Shown here piece after piece: positions 1 to 5,673 of a DNA stretch of 14,905 nt. A program made the position numbers and the translations under genes. The first letter of the stretch is position 1, and each line of letters opens with the position of its first letter. This stretch comes from Haloimpatiens massiliensis (lineage in GTDB: Bacteria > Bacillota > Clostridia > Clostridiales > Clostridiaceae): positions 625,693-640,597 of the forward strand of contig NZ_LT854639.1 of the NCBI RefSeq assembly GCF_900184255.1. The letters are read 5' to 3'. The notes beneath the pieces were generated by a model. It saw only the letters and a program-made list of their open reading frames with translations. It was not told the origin of the DNA and ran no database searches.

Positions 1-16
1 AATTCCCCCCTTCTAA

Positions 17-45
17 TTGACTTAATAAACTTTATATGCTAAATT
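17..45 (+). promoter_or_regulatory. Probable sigma-A promoter of queT
   Basis: TTGACT at 17-22 is separated by 17 bases from TAAATT at 40-45. The -35 matches the consensus at five of six positions and the -10 at four of six. The predicted transcript start near 52 coincides with the first base of the preQ1 aptamer, which supports the call. Read by eye only. Confidence 0.55.
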
Positions 46-51
46 TATACC

Positions 52-93
52 GGACAGTTCGTAGCGACCTGTCTAAAAACAAAACTACGGAGG
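52..93 (+). promoter_or_regulatory. Class I preQ1 riboswitch overlapping the queT ribosome binding site
   Basis: Stem P1 is GACAG (53-57) with CTGTC (69-73). Loop bases CGTAG (60-64) can pair with CTACG (85-89) across an A-rich linker (75-84), giving the H-type pseudoknot that defines preQ1-I aptamers. The C at 65, just after the pseudoknot strand, is in the position of the ligand-pairing cytosine. The ribosome binding site GGAGG is at 89-93, so its first G is the last base of the pseudoknot helix and ligand binding should hide it from the ribosome. That implies translational control: preQ1 present, queT off. The downstream gene is a queuosine-precursor transporter, which matches the known targets of this riboswitch. 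Confidence 0.9.
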
Positions 94-101
94 TTATTAT
101 T

Positions 102-605
102 ATGAATTCATCAAAAAAAGTAAGAGGCATTGTATTTGCCTCAGTAATTGCTGCAATTTACGCAGTACTTACTATTTTATTATCATTTATGTCTTTTGGA
201 GTAGTACAGTATAGAATTGCCGAAGGACTGACAGTTTTACCTTTTATAACTCCTTATGCTATTCCCGGATTAACTATTGGATGCCTAATATCCAATATAA
301 TTAGCCCTGTAGGCACGGTAGACATGGTTTTAGGTACCTTCGCCACATTAATTGCCGCTATAACTACCTATTATATAGGTAAAACTAATCTTAGACATAA
401 AAAGCTTTTGGCACCATTGCCAGCGGTTATATCCAATGCTATAATTATAGGTCTTATGCTAAAATATCTATATATACCGGATATGCCACTATGGCTTATA
501 TCCCTAGAAGTCGCTTGGGGTGAAGCTCTTTGTTGTTATGGATTAGGCTTACCAATATTAGCAGTTTTCCAAAAGAATCCTGTACTAAAAAAATTTATTA
601 AATAA
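102..605 (+). CDS. queT: QueT-family queuosine precursor transporter
   Basis: A 167-residue integral membrane protein with about five hydrophobic segments, the usual length for QueT, the small transporter for queuosine precursors such as preQ1 used in tRNA wobble modification. Family features include the stretch YRIAEGLTVLPFITPYAIPG followed by GLTIGCLISNI in the first third of the protein. The ATG at 102 is chosen because GGAGG (89-93) lies eight bases ahead of it and because an upstream in-frame ATG at 36 would run through the riboswitch. It is a single-gene unit controlled by the preQ1-I riboswitch. An energy-coupling partner (EcfAAT) would have to be encoded elsewhere; none is in this window. 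Confidence 0.9.
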   Translation: MNSSKKVRGIVFASVIAAIYAVLTILLSFMSFGVVQYRIAEGLTVLPFITPYAIPGLTIGCLISNIISPVGTVDMVLGTFATLIAAITTYYIGKTNLRHKKLLAPLPAVISNAIIIGLMLKYLYIPDMPLWLISLEVAWGEALCCYGLGLPILAVFQKNPVLKKFIK

Positions 606-620
606 AATAACTATAAATAT

Positions 621-649
621 AAGAGGCTAACAAAAATATGCAGCCTCTT
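621..649. terminator. Hairpin between the convergent queT and ABC operon ends
   Basis: AAGAGGCT (621-628) pairs with AGCCTCTT (642-649) around a 13-base loop. It sits 16 bases after the queT stop and about 94 bases beyond the end of the opposing ATPase gene, so it could serve both. The tail on either strand is AT-rich but not a clean U run, so this is at best a weak terminator. The rest of the gap (650-742) is plain AT-rich sequence in which I see nothing else. Confidence 0.45.
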
Positions 650-742
650 ATACTATATACATAATATATATGCATATATACAAAATAATATATTCGTAAA
701 AATCATCTCTATGAAAATAAAGTATTTATCAGAGTAGTATAT

Positions 743-1531
743 CTACGAAAATAACATATTGTCACTTATAGAATTTTCGAGTTTTTCAAATTCCCTTAGT
801 AGCTTGTCTGCAGTTAAATTTTTCTTTTCATTTCCCTTTATATCCATAACTACTTGGCCCTTATGGATCATAATAAGCCTATTCCCCATTGTTATGGCAT
901 CATTTAAATTATGAGTTACCATTAAAGTAGTTATTCTATCTTTTTCTACTATCTCCTTTGTTATATCCATAATTATCTCTGAGGTTTTTGGATCTATAGC
1001 TGCTGTATGCTCATCTAATAATAAAAGTTTAGGTTTTGTTATTACCGCCATTATAAGAGAAAGAGCTTGTCTTTGACCACCAGATAAAAGTCCCACTTTA
1101 TTATGTAGCTTATTTTCTAGACCAATATTCAATTTTGCAAGAACTTCCTTAAACATATTTATATGTTTCTTATTTATAGCAAAGGATAAATTGAATTTAT
1201 TTCCTTTATTATACGCCATGGACATGTTTTCTAATATGGTCATATTTGGCGACACACCTAATGAAGGATTTTGAAATACTCTTCCTATTTGTTTAGTTCT
1301 TTTATATTCAGGCAATCTAGAAATTTCTGAGCCTCTCAATGTTATAGAACCTGCAGTTATATCTATATTTCCAGATACAATATTTAAAAGAGTAGATTTA
1401 CCTGCACCATTACTTCCTATTATGCTTACAAAATCTTCCTTTTCTACAGTTAAATTAAAATTATTAAACAATGTATTCTCATTAACCGTCCCTTTATTAA
1501 ATACTTTGTATAGATTCTTTATCTGAAGCAA
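743..1531 (-). CDS. ABC importer ATP-binding protein (TrpXYZ-type system)
   Basis: An ABC ATPase of about 262 residues, the energy-coupling subunit of the importer encoded with the two genes upstream. Walker A GSNGAGKST is at about 39-47, the Q-loop follows VFQ, the signature LSGGQ is at about 149-153, Walker B LLLLDE at about 169-174, and the switch histidine (VTH) at about 207. The run DEHTAAIDP after Walker B is typical of the ATPases that pair with PF04392 binding proteins. Start choice: the GTG at 1540 overlaps GGAGG (1544-1540) itself, whereas the TTG at 1531 lies eight bases after it and gives MLQIKNLYK, so TTG is preferred. The gene overlaps the end of the permease gene by about 35 bases, which implies translational coupling. 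Last gene of the operon. Confidence 0.9.
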   Translation of the reverse strand: MLQIKNLYKVFNKGTVNENTLFNNFNLTVEKEDFVSIIGSNGAGKSTLLNIVSGNIDITAGSITLRGSEISRLPEYKRTKQIGRVFQNPSLGVSPNMTILENMSMAYNKGNKFNLSFAINKKHINMFKEVLAKLNIGLENKLHNKVGLLSGGQRQALSLIMAVITKPKLLLLDEHTAAIDPKTSEIIMDITKEIVEKDRITTLMVTHNLNDAITMGNRLIMIHKGQVVMDIKGNEKKNLTADKLLREFEKLENSISDNMLFS

Positions 1532-2420
1532 TGGATGCACCTCCTTTTTTAGATTTAAATATTTTTGTTAAACCAAATGCTGAGCCTAAACTTCTATTAT
1601 TGATATTATTAAGAGATAAAGCTATTACTACAATAACAGCTGTAATTAATTTTAAATCTGTAGGTGGAAGCCCTAGTTTTAATGCTAATGCTATTACTGC
1701 TTTATACAGAACTGCTCCTAGTATTGCCATACTACTTCCTTTTACAAAATTAAATTTTTTTAAAATTGATTCTCCCATAATAACTGAAGCTAGTCCCATA
1801 ACCACAATGCCTGTACCCATACCTACATCTGAAAACCCCTGATATTGAGCAGTAACAGCTCCACATAGGGATACTAGTCCATTTGAAATCATAAGTCCTA
1901 CAACCTTAATAAAGTCCTTATTTACCCCTAATGAAGTTACTAATTGTTCATTATCCCCTGTAACTCTCAAAATAAATCCTAATTTAGTTTTTAAAAATAA
2001 ATCCACTAGCAATTTAATTACTACTGCCAATATTAAAATTATAAATATTGGTGCCAAGGATAAATTAAATATAGTTTTTTGCCCAAACAAAGGAATATTA
2101 GATTTCTCCATTATTCTTAAATTTATAGAATAAAGAGATATCATCACAAGTATTCCAGATAAAAGATTGGTAATTTTAAACTTAACATGAAGTATACCTG
2201 TAATAGCACCTGCTGCAACTCCACCTAAAGTAGCTAAAATACAAGCTAAAAATGGATTTATCCCTTTAAGAATACCTACTGCTGCTATGGCTGCTCCTAA
2301 AGGAAAAGTTCCCTCTACAGAAAGGTCTGGGAAATCTAAAATCTTATATGTTATGTAAACACCTATGGCGGCTATGGAAAAGATAAGTCCTTGTTCTAAA
2401 ACATTTATCAAAAAGTCCAT
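1497..2420 (-). CDS. ABC importer permease (TrpXYZ-type system)
   Basis: A 307-residue, very hydrophobic permease of the branched-chain/ribose type (BPD_transp_2 family), with eight or more membrane segments, belonging to the TrpY-like group. The N-terminal region includes YKILDFPDLSVEGTFPLGAA, and the D-L-S-V-E-G-T-F-P-L-G run is typical of this group. Its ATG (2420-2418) overlaps the stop codon of the binding-protein gene by one base (TAATG), and GGAGG lies about ten bases upstream at 2430-2434. It would form the membrane channel with the ATPase encoded downstream. The substrate cannot be read from the permease itself. Confidence 0.9.
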   Translation of the reverse strand: MDFLINVLEQGLIFSIAAIGVYITYKILDFPDLSVEGTFPLGAAIAAVGILKGINPFLACILATLGGVAAGAITGILHVKFKITNLLSGILVMISLYSINLRIMEKSNIPLFGQKTIFNLSLAPIFIILILAVVIKLLVDLFLKTKLGFILRVTGDNEQLVTSLGVNKDFIKVVGLMISNGLVSLCGAVTAQYQGFSDVGMGTGIVVMGLASVIMGESILKKFNFVKGSSMAILGAVLYKAVIALALKLGLPPTDLKLITAVIVVIALSLNNINNRSLGSAFGLTKIFKSKKGGASIASDKESIQSI

Positions 2421-3436
2421 TATTGTACACCTCCCGTAATTATTTGTGCCTTCTCTTCAATATCTTTAGGTATACTTATATTGAGTTTTTTACAAGCATC
2501 CTTATTTATTACAGTATTAGTGTCTTTAGAGGTTTGTACAGGCATTTCTGCTACCTTTTTTCCCTCTATAACGTCCACTGCCATAATTCCTGTTTGAAAG
2601 CCTAATTTATAATAATCTATACCATTAGTAGCTACAGCTCCTGCCTTAACATGAGCACTTTCTGCTCCTATAATAGGAATATTTCTTTTATAACATTCAT
2701 TTACCACTAAAGGCATAGAAGAAACCACTGTATTATCTGTAGGAACATATAAAACATCTATCTTTCCAACTAAAGAATTTAGTGATTGAGCCACTTCATT
2801 TACATTAGTTACGCCTGATGTCTTAATATTAAATCCAAATTCTTGTGCAGCTTTTTTCATATTTTCCACTTGAAGTTCTGAATTCTTCTCGCTAGTATTG
2901 TATACAACACCAATAGTTTTTGCCTGAGGAATCATCTCTTTTATAAGCTGTAGCTGCTTATCTATAGATACATTGTCAGAAGTACCAGTTACATTTGTTG
3001 AAGGCTTCTCTAAAGACTTCACTAATCCAGATTGTACTGGGTCTGTAACTGCAGTTATTAATATAGGTTTTTCTTTTATAACATTAAATGCTGATTGTGC
3101 ACATGGCGTTGCAATTGCAAAGATTAAATCTTCATCTTTAGATGCAAAATTCTGTGCTATAGTTTGGGCCGTTGCCATATCCCCTTGAGCATTTTGAAAA
3201 TCCACTTTTATATTCTTATTTTCTTCATATCCTTTGGATTTCAATGCATCCATAAATCCTTTTCTAGCGGATTCCAAAGCTGGATGTTCTACAAACTGAG
3301 AAATGCCAATGTTTATAATCTTTTTATCCTTTAAAGTTTTTTGTGATTGAGATGCTACTATATTGTTGCATCCGCCTAAAAATAATGAGCTCATCAAAAG
3401 AGCTATAAGACATGAAAGTTTTTTCTTTCCTACCAT
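2420..3436 (-). CDS. ABC importer substrate-binding lipoprotein (TrpX-type, PF04392)
   Basis: A secreted lipoprotein of 338 residues. A lysine-rich N-terminus is followed by a hydrophobic stretch and the lipobox FLGGC, with the lipidated cysteine at about residue 23. The mature part is a two-lobed periplasmic-type binding fold of the ABC_sub_bind (TrpX) family: INIGISQFVEHPALESARKG opens lobe one, and AVTDPVQSGLV and the later PTDNTVVSSMPLV run are family-typical. Streptococcal relatives take up tryptophan, so an aromatic amino acid is the first guess; histidine is a second because of the HutP-family gene upstream. Start: the ATG at 3436 lies eight bases after GGAGG (3449-3445); a longer TTG start at 3451 would overlap that site. 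First gene of the three-gene operon, preceded by an intrinsic terminator in its leader. Confidence 0.9.
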   Translation of the reverse strand: MVGKKKLSCLIALLMSSLFLGGCNNIVASQSQKTLKDKKIINIGISQFVEHPALESARKGFMDALKSKGYEENKNIKVDFQNAQGDMATAQTIAQNFASKDEDLIFAIATPCAQSAFNVIKEKPILITAVTDPVQSGLVKSLEKPSTNVTGTSDNVSIDKQLQLIKEMIPQAKTIGVVYNTSEKNSELQVENMKKAAQEFGFNIKTSGVTNVNEVAQSLNSLVGKIDVLYVPTDNTVVSSMPLVVNECYKRNIPIIGAESAHVKAGAVATNGIDYYKLGFQTGIMAVDVIEGKKVAEMPVQTSKDTNTVINKDACKKLNISIPKDIEEKAQIITGGVQ

Positions 3437-3467
3437 ACTACCATCCTCCAAATATAAATTTTTTTAT

Positions 3468-3493
3468 AAAAAAAGCTCTCTAATAGAGAGCTT
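3468..3493 (-). terminator. Leader intrinsic terminator (attenuator) ahead of the ABC importer operon
   Basis: On the minus strand AAGCTCTC and GAGAGCTT form an eight-pair stem (3493-3486 with 3480-3473) around a five-base loop that contains a UAG. It is followed by about seven U residues (3474-3468). The position, 30 bases ahead of the lipoprotein start and more than 550 bases after the previous gene, makes it an attenuator rather than the end of that gene. Just upstream, TTTACT and AGTAAA (3513-3508 with 3500-3495) form a small hairpin carrying two further UAG triplets, so an RNA-binding protein could act right at the terminator. Confidence 0.85.
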
Positions 3494-3532
3494 ATTTACT
3501 ATACCTAAGTAAACCCTATAATTCAAAGGTTT

Positions 3533-3589
3533 AATTGCAATTTTCATACCTCAATGGCCATGCTGTTTTCTAAACATTTAATTGCAATT
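3533..3589. repeat. Two copies of the palindrome AATTGCAATT
   Basis: TTAATTGCAATT occurs at 3531-3542 and 3578-3589, 47 bases apart. The ten-base core is its own reverse complement, so in the leader RNA the two copies can pair with each other as a ten-pair stem enclosing a 37-base loop just upstream of the attenuator. It could equally be a DNA operator pair. The stem lies between the 8-nt UAG array and the terminator, where an RNA switch element would be expected. Confidence 0.55.
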
Positions 3590-3610
3590 CTAATAAAATA
3601 ATAAATTCTC

Positions 3611-3685
3611 CTACAATCCTACAATACTACAATACTACAATCCTACAACAATACAATACTAATTTATTTATATACTACACTACTA
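3611..3685 (-). repeat. UAG array in strict 8-nt register
   Basis: On the minus strand the unit is TTGTAG followed by GA or TA. UAG triplets (CTA on the given strand) begin at 3611, 3619, 3627, 3635, 3643, 3659, 3675 and 3683, all multiples of 8 apart; slots 3651 and 3667 are degenerate, and one off-register copy is at 3680. Bacillus HutP sites have UAG triplets separated by four bases (period 7); here the separation is five. Confidence 0.85.
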
Positions 3686-3708
3686 CAATCAAATATTATT
3701 ATATTCAA

Positions 3709-3770
3709 ACACTATTATACTTAATTTGTATACTTATTATACTACAATTTTACTACACTATTATACTTAA
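3709..3770. repeat. Perfect 16-nt direct repeat within the leader
   Basis: ACACTATTATACTTAA occurs at 3709-3724 and 3755-3770, 46 bases apart. Each carries a UAG on the minus strand. The sequence between the copies is a looser mix of the same CTA/ATTATA words, so this looks like a decayed part of the same repeat-rich leader. Confidence 0.7.
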
Positions 3771-3886
3771 CTCATATGCTATAATTCTACTATACATGTA
3801 CTAATTCTTTACTTTTAATACATAAATATCTGAACTATTCTTAAATTACTTAAACTGAAGTAGAGCTTTTTAGTTAAACTCACTTA

Positions 3887-3991
3887 ATCATACTATAATT
3901 TACTAAAATCATTTAGTAATCTACAGAGATCATTTAGTAATGTACTAAAATCATTTAATACTTATGCATACTTCATTATTTAAATATTATT
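3887..3991. repeat. Five tandem degenerate 21-nt units with internal dyads
   Basis: Units start at 3887, 3908, 3929, 3950 and 3971 with an exact 21-base period. The best unit reads ATCATTTAGTAAT, one variable base, then TACTAAA; units 2 and 3 share 13 leading bases and the fifth is poor. TTTAGTA and TACTAAA are inverted, giving perfect seven-base arms such as TTTAGTA-ATG-TACTAAA at 3933-3949. A 21-base period equals two turns of DNA, as for tandem operators, but the block also lies inside the predicted leader RNA just after the promoter. Confidence 0.75.
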
Positions 3992-4018
3992 ATCTAAATA
4001 TTAAAAATTATGTTTAAC

Positions 4019-4047
4019 ATTTTATAATATTGTTTCAATATTGTCAA
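4019..4047 (-). promoter_or_regulatory. Promoter for the leader and ABC importer operon
   Basis: A perfect TTGACA (4047-4042) is separated by 17 bases from TAAAAT (4024-4019) on the minus strand. It begins three bases after the HutP-family gene ends, so the leader can be transcribed on its own. Read-through from the upstream gene is also possible because no terminator is visible between them. Confidence 0.65.
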
Positions 4048-4049
4048 TA

Positions 4050-4490
4050 TTATATTTTGGAAATTGTGATTTTTTCTTTTGGTATGGCTCTATGTCCAAG
4101 TCCTATAGCTATTTCATTTAAATGCAGAAGTCCTATACTCATAAATATAGTTACACATAAATGTTCTCCACTTCTTGCTATGCCTATCTTACCTCCAACA
4201 TTTAATCCACTAGCCTTTTGGAGTACTTGAATCAACGCCTCCTTGGTAGCACCTATTACTGCCCCATCATATAGATGAGCATTCTCTGGGATCAAGCCAC
4301 CCTTTTTAGAAGCCACAAGCGCCCTTTCTATAATTTTAGACATGGTGTTATTTATATTACCACCAATATTTACAGCTGTAGTTAATATATCCTTTTTTCT
4401 AAATCTATCTTCCAATTCTTTTTCTTCTTCCCTTTTAGATATACTCATTTCAATAGCTGCCTTTGCCACATCCATACTATCTAAATTCAT
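4050..4490 (-). CDS. HutP-family RNA-binding antiterminator-like regulator
   Basis: A 146-residue protein, close to the 148 residues of Bacillus HutP, the histidine- and Mg-dependent hexameric antiterminator of the histidine-use operon. By eye it aligns without gaps from ASKKGGLIPEN to GATKEAL with HutP ASKKSGVI to HATMEAL, and its late IAIGLGH matches the HutP C-terminal GVGINH, placing His133 on HutP His138. The two other HutP metal/histidine ligands, His73 and His77, align with Gly76 and Gly80, so ligand binding must differ or use other residues such as His72. The N-terminal 30 residues form a charged helix (EEEKELEDRFRKK). ATG at 4490 follows GAGG (4501-4498) by seven bases. Its position directly ahead of a UAG-rich leader, a terminator and an importer operon suggests it controls that operon. 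Confidence 0.82.
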   Translation of the reverse strand: MNLDSMDVAKAAIEMSISKREEEKELEDRFRKKDILTTAVNIGGNINNTMSKIIERALVASKKGGLIPENAHLYDGAVIGATKEALIQVLQKASGLNVGGKIGIARSGEHLCVTIFMSIGLLHLNEIAIGLGHRAIPKEKITISKI

Positions 4491-4926
4491 AATACAACCT
4501 CACAATTCTTTATTTATATATTTTCATAATTTACATGTCTATATTATAATCCAATACCGCAATAAATCCTATGGTAATTTTATAAACTACTTATTTATTA
4601 CTCAACTTTTACACATAAATTTCAAATTTTACATTAGATGAATAAAAGAAATACAAATATAGTTTTTAATTTAAAATTTAGAATGTAAAATTTAAATCAA
4701 AGTTGAAATTTCTAGACAATTCCTTGAATTTACAATTTATAAAATACTTTATTATAAAATCAAAATCACTTAAAAATTGACAAATTTAATACCTATAGTA
4801 CTGTATTAATGCCCTTTCATTCTCCAATATAAACAACTGAGGTTTGATTAAAATTTATATGAGAAAGTTCAGTTAATTATAATTTTACCCTTTAAATCCT
4901 CATATAATTATACGGGGGTGTTTTTC
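4491..4926. other. AT-rich divergent intergenic region with possible promoters
   Basis: There is no gene in these 436 bases. TATAAT on the minus strand (4548-4543) is a fair -10 for the HutP-family gene, but the hexamer 17 bases ahead (TAGGAT) is a poor -35. On the plus strand TATAAT at 4878-4883 is the best -10 for the transpeptidase gene, with only TTATAT in the -35 position. AAATTTTACATT (4624-4635) and AATGTAAAATTT (4682-4693) are perfect 12-base inverted repeats 46 bases apart; in such AT-rich DNA their meaning is unclear. Confidence 0.4.
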
Positions 4927-5634
4927 GTGAATAGATTTAAAAAATTTTTTGTATTTATAATTATAATGCTAATTATAATTTTAGCTTTTTTTATATTTTT
5001 CAAGAAAAATTCTGAAAAAGTTTCTGGTATAAATATAAAAGGCTATGACTCTAAAAAACCCATAGTTATAGTAGTAGATTTGGAAACTAACACTTTAGGG
5101 GTTTTCCAAAATGACAAATTATTGAAAACCTATACAGTAGCTGGTGGTAAACCTTCTACTCCCTCTCCTATAGGAACCTGGACCATCATAAGTAAAGACA
5201 CTTGGGGAGAAGGTTTCGGTGGAAGATGGATGGGTTTTAATGTTCCCTGGGGTAAATATGGAATACATGGTACCGATAAGCCCGGTTCTATAGGCTGGAG
5301 TTCGTCCCACGGCTGCATAAGAATGAGAAATAACGATGTTAAGGAGCTTTATAAAATAACTCCTCATGGTACTAAAGTTATAATTAATGGTGGTCCCTAT
5401 GGAAATTTTGGTTCTTATTTACGACCTCTAGAACCTGGCATGAGAGGCTCCGATGTGTACGAAGTTCAAAAGTATTTAAAAGAAAAAGGATACTATAATG
5501 GAAATCCTGATGGAATTTATGGTGAGGGAATGAAAGCAATAGTCCATAAATTTCAAAAGGATAATAAACTCTCTATATCCAACACCATAAATTCTGCATT
5601 TTATAAAAAATTAGGAATAGAACTTAAGGAGTAA
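4927..5634 (+). CDS. Membrane-anchored L,D-transpeptidase with peptidoglycan-binding domain
   Basis: A 235-residue cell-wall enzyme. It has a short basic N-terminus and one membrane anchor (about residues 6-25). A YkuD L,D-transpeptidase domain (about 42-155) carries the catalytic signature HGTDKPGSIGWSSSHGCIRM, with nucleophile Cys130, His128 and an upstream His114. A PG_binding_1 helical domain follows (about 167-230; LEPGMRGSDVYEVQKYL, then NPDGIYGEGMKAIVHKFQ). Such enzymes make 3-3 peptide crosslinks or attach groups to peptidoglycan outside the membrane; in spore formers some act on the spore wall. The GTG at 4927 lies eight bases after GGGGG (4914-4918); an earlier GTG at 4918 overlaps that site. 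It stands alone and is convergent with the ABC exporter cluster. Confidence 0.9.
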   Translation: MNRFKKFFVFIIIMLIIILAFFIFFKKNSEKVSGINIKGYDSKKPIVIVVDLETNTLGVFQNDKLLKTYTVAGGKPSTPSPIGTWTIISKDTWGEGFGGRWMGFNVPWGKYGIHGTDKPGSIGWSSSHGCIRMRNNDVKELYKITPHGTKVIINGGPYGNFGSYLRPLEPGMRGSDVYEVQKYLKEKGYYNGNPDGIYGEGMKAIVHKFQKDNKLSISNTINSAFYKKLGIELKE

Positions 5635-5673
5635 ACCTTAAGCCCCTAAAATATGGGGGTTGAGGTTTACTCC
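5628..5673. terminator. Bidirectional hairpin holding both convergent stop codons
   Basis: GGAGTAAACC (5628-5637) pairs with GGTTTACTCC (5664-5673), continues through TTAA with TTGA, and after one mismatch through CCCC (5643-5646) with GGGG (5555-5558 offset by 100, that is 5655-5658), leaving an eight-base loop. The stop codon of the transpeptidase (5632-5634) and that of the opposing permease (5669-5667) are both inside the stem. Tails on both sides are only moderately U-rich, so it may be a 3'-end stabiliser as much as a terminator. Confidence 0.65.

Larger units (their letters stand above)
3494..4012 (-). promoter_or_regulatory. Long UAG-rich untranslated leader, putative HutP-family antitermination leader
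   Basis: About 520 bases lie between the promoter at 4047-4019 and the attenuator, with no credible gene. Read in the direction of transcription, UAG triplets are strongly enriched: I count 28 between 4012 and 3495 against 4 on the opposite strand, and 23 against 0 between 3860 and 3495. A strand bias this strong points to a function in RNA rather than in DNA. Bacillus HutP binds repeated UAG triplets in RNA to prevent termination, and a HutP-family gene lies directly upstream. No T-box sequence (TGGNACCGCG type) is present. The antitermination role is inference from layout and motif. Confidence 0.6.

Noticed and set aside
36..101. Longer queT start at 36
   Set aside because: It would translate the riboswitch aptamer; the GGAGG at 89-93 points to the ATG at 102.
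1531..1842. Plus-strand reading frames opposite the importer, transpeptidase and permease genes
   Set aside because: They lie wholly within well-supported genes on the other strand and show no family features or ribosome sites.
3540..3580. Leader peptide attenuator
   Set aside because: Short frames such as ATG TTT AGA AAA on the minus strand have no ribosome site and no run of Trp, His, Phe or Tyr codons.
3611..3685. TRAP binding site (GAG/UAG repeats)
   Set aside because: TRAP sites have triplets separated by two or three bases; these are separated by five. No mtrB-like gene is nearby, while a HutP-family gene is.
3600..3991. CRISPR array
   Set aside because: The repeats are 8 or 21 bases, degenerate and directly tandem without unique spacers.
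3494..4012. T-box leader for tryptophan or tyrosine ahead of the importer operon
   Set aside because: An importer of this family with a leader terminator invites a T-box, but no TGGNACCGCG-like sequence or AGTA-loop stem I could place is present on the minus strand.
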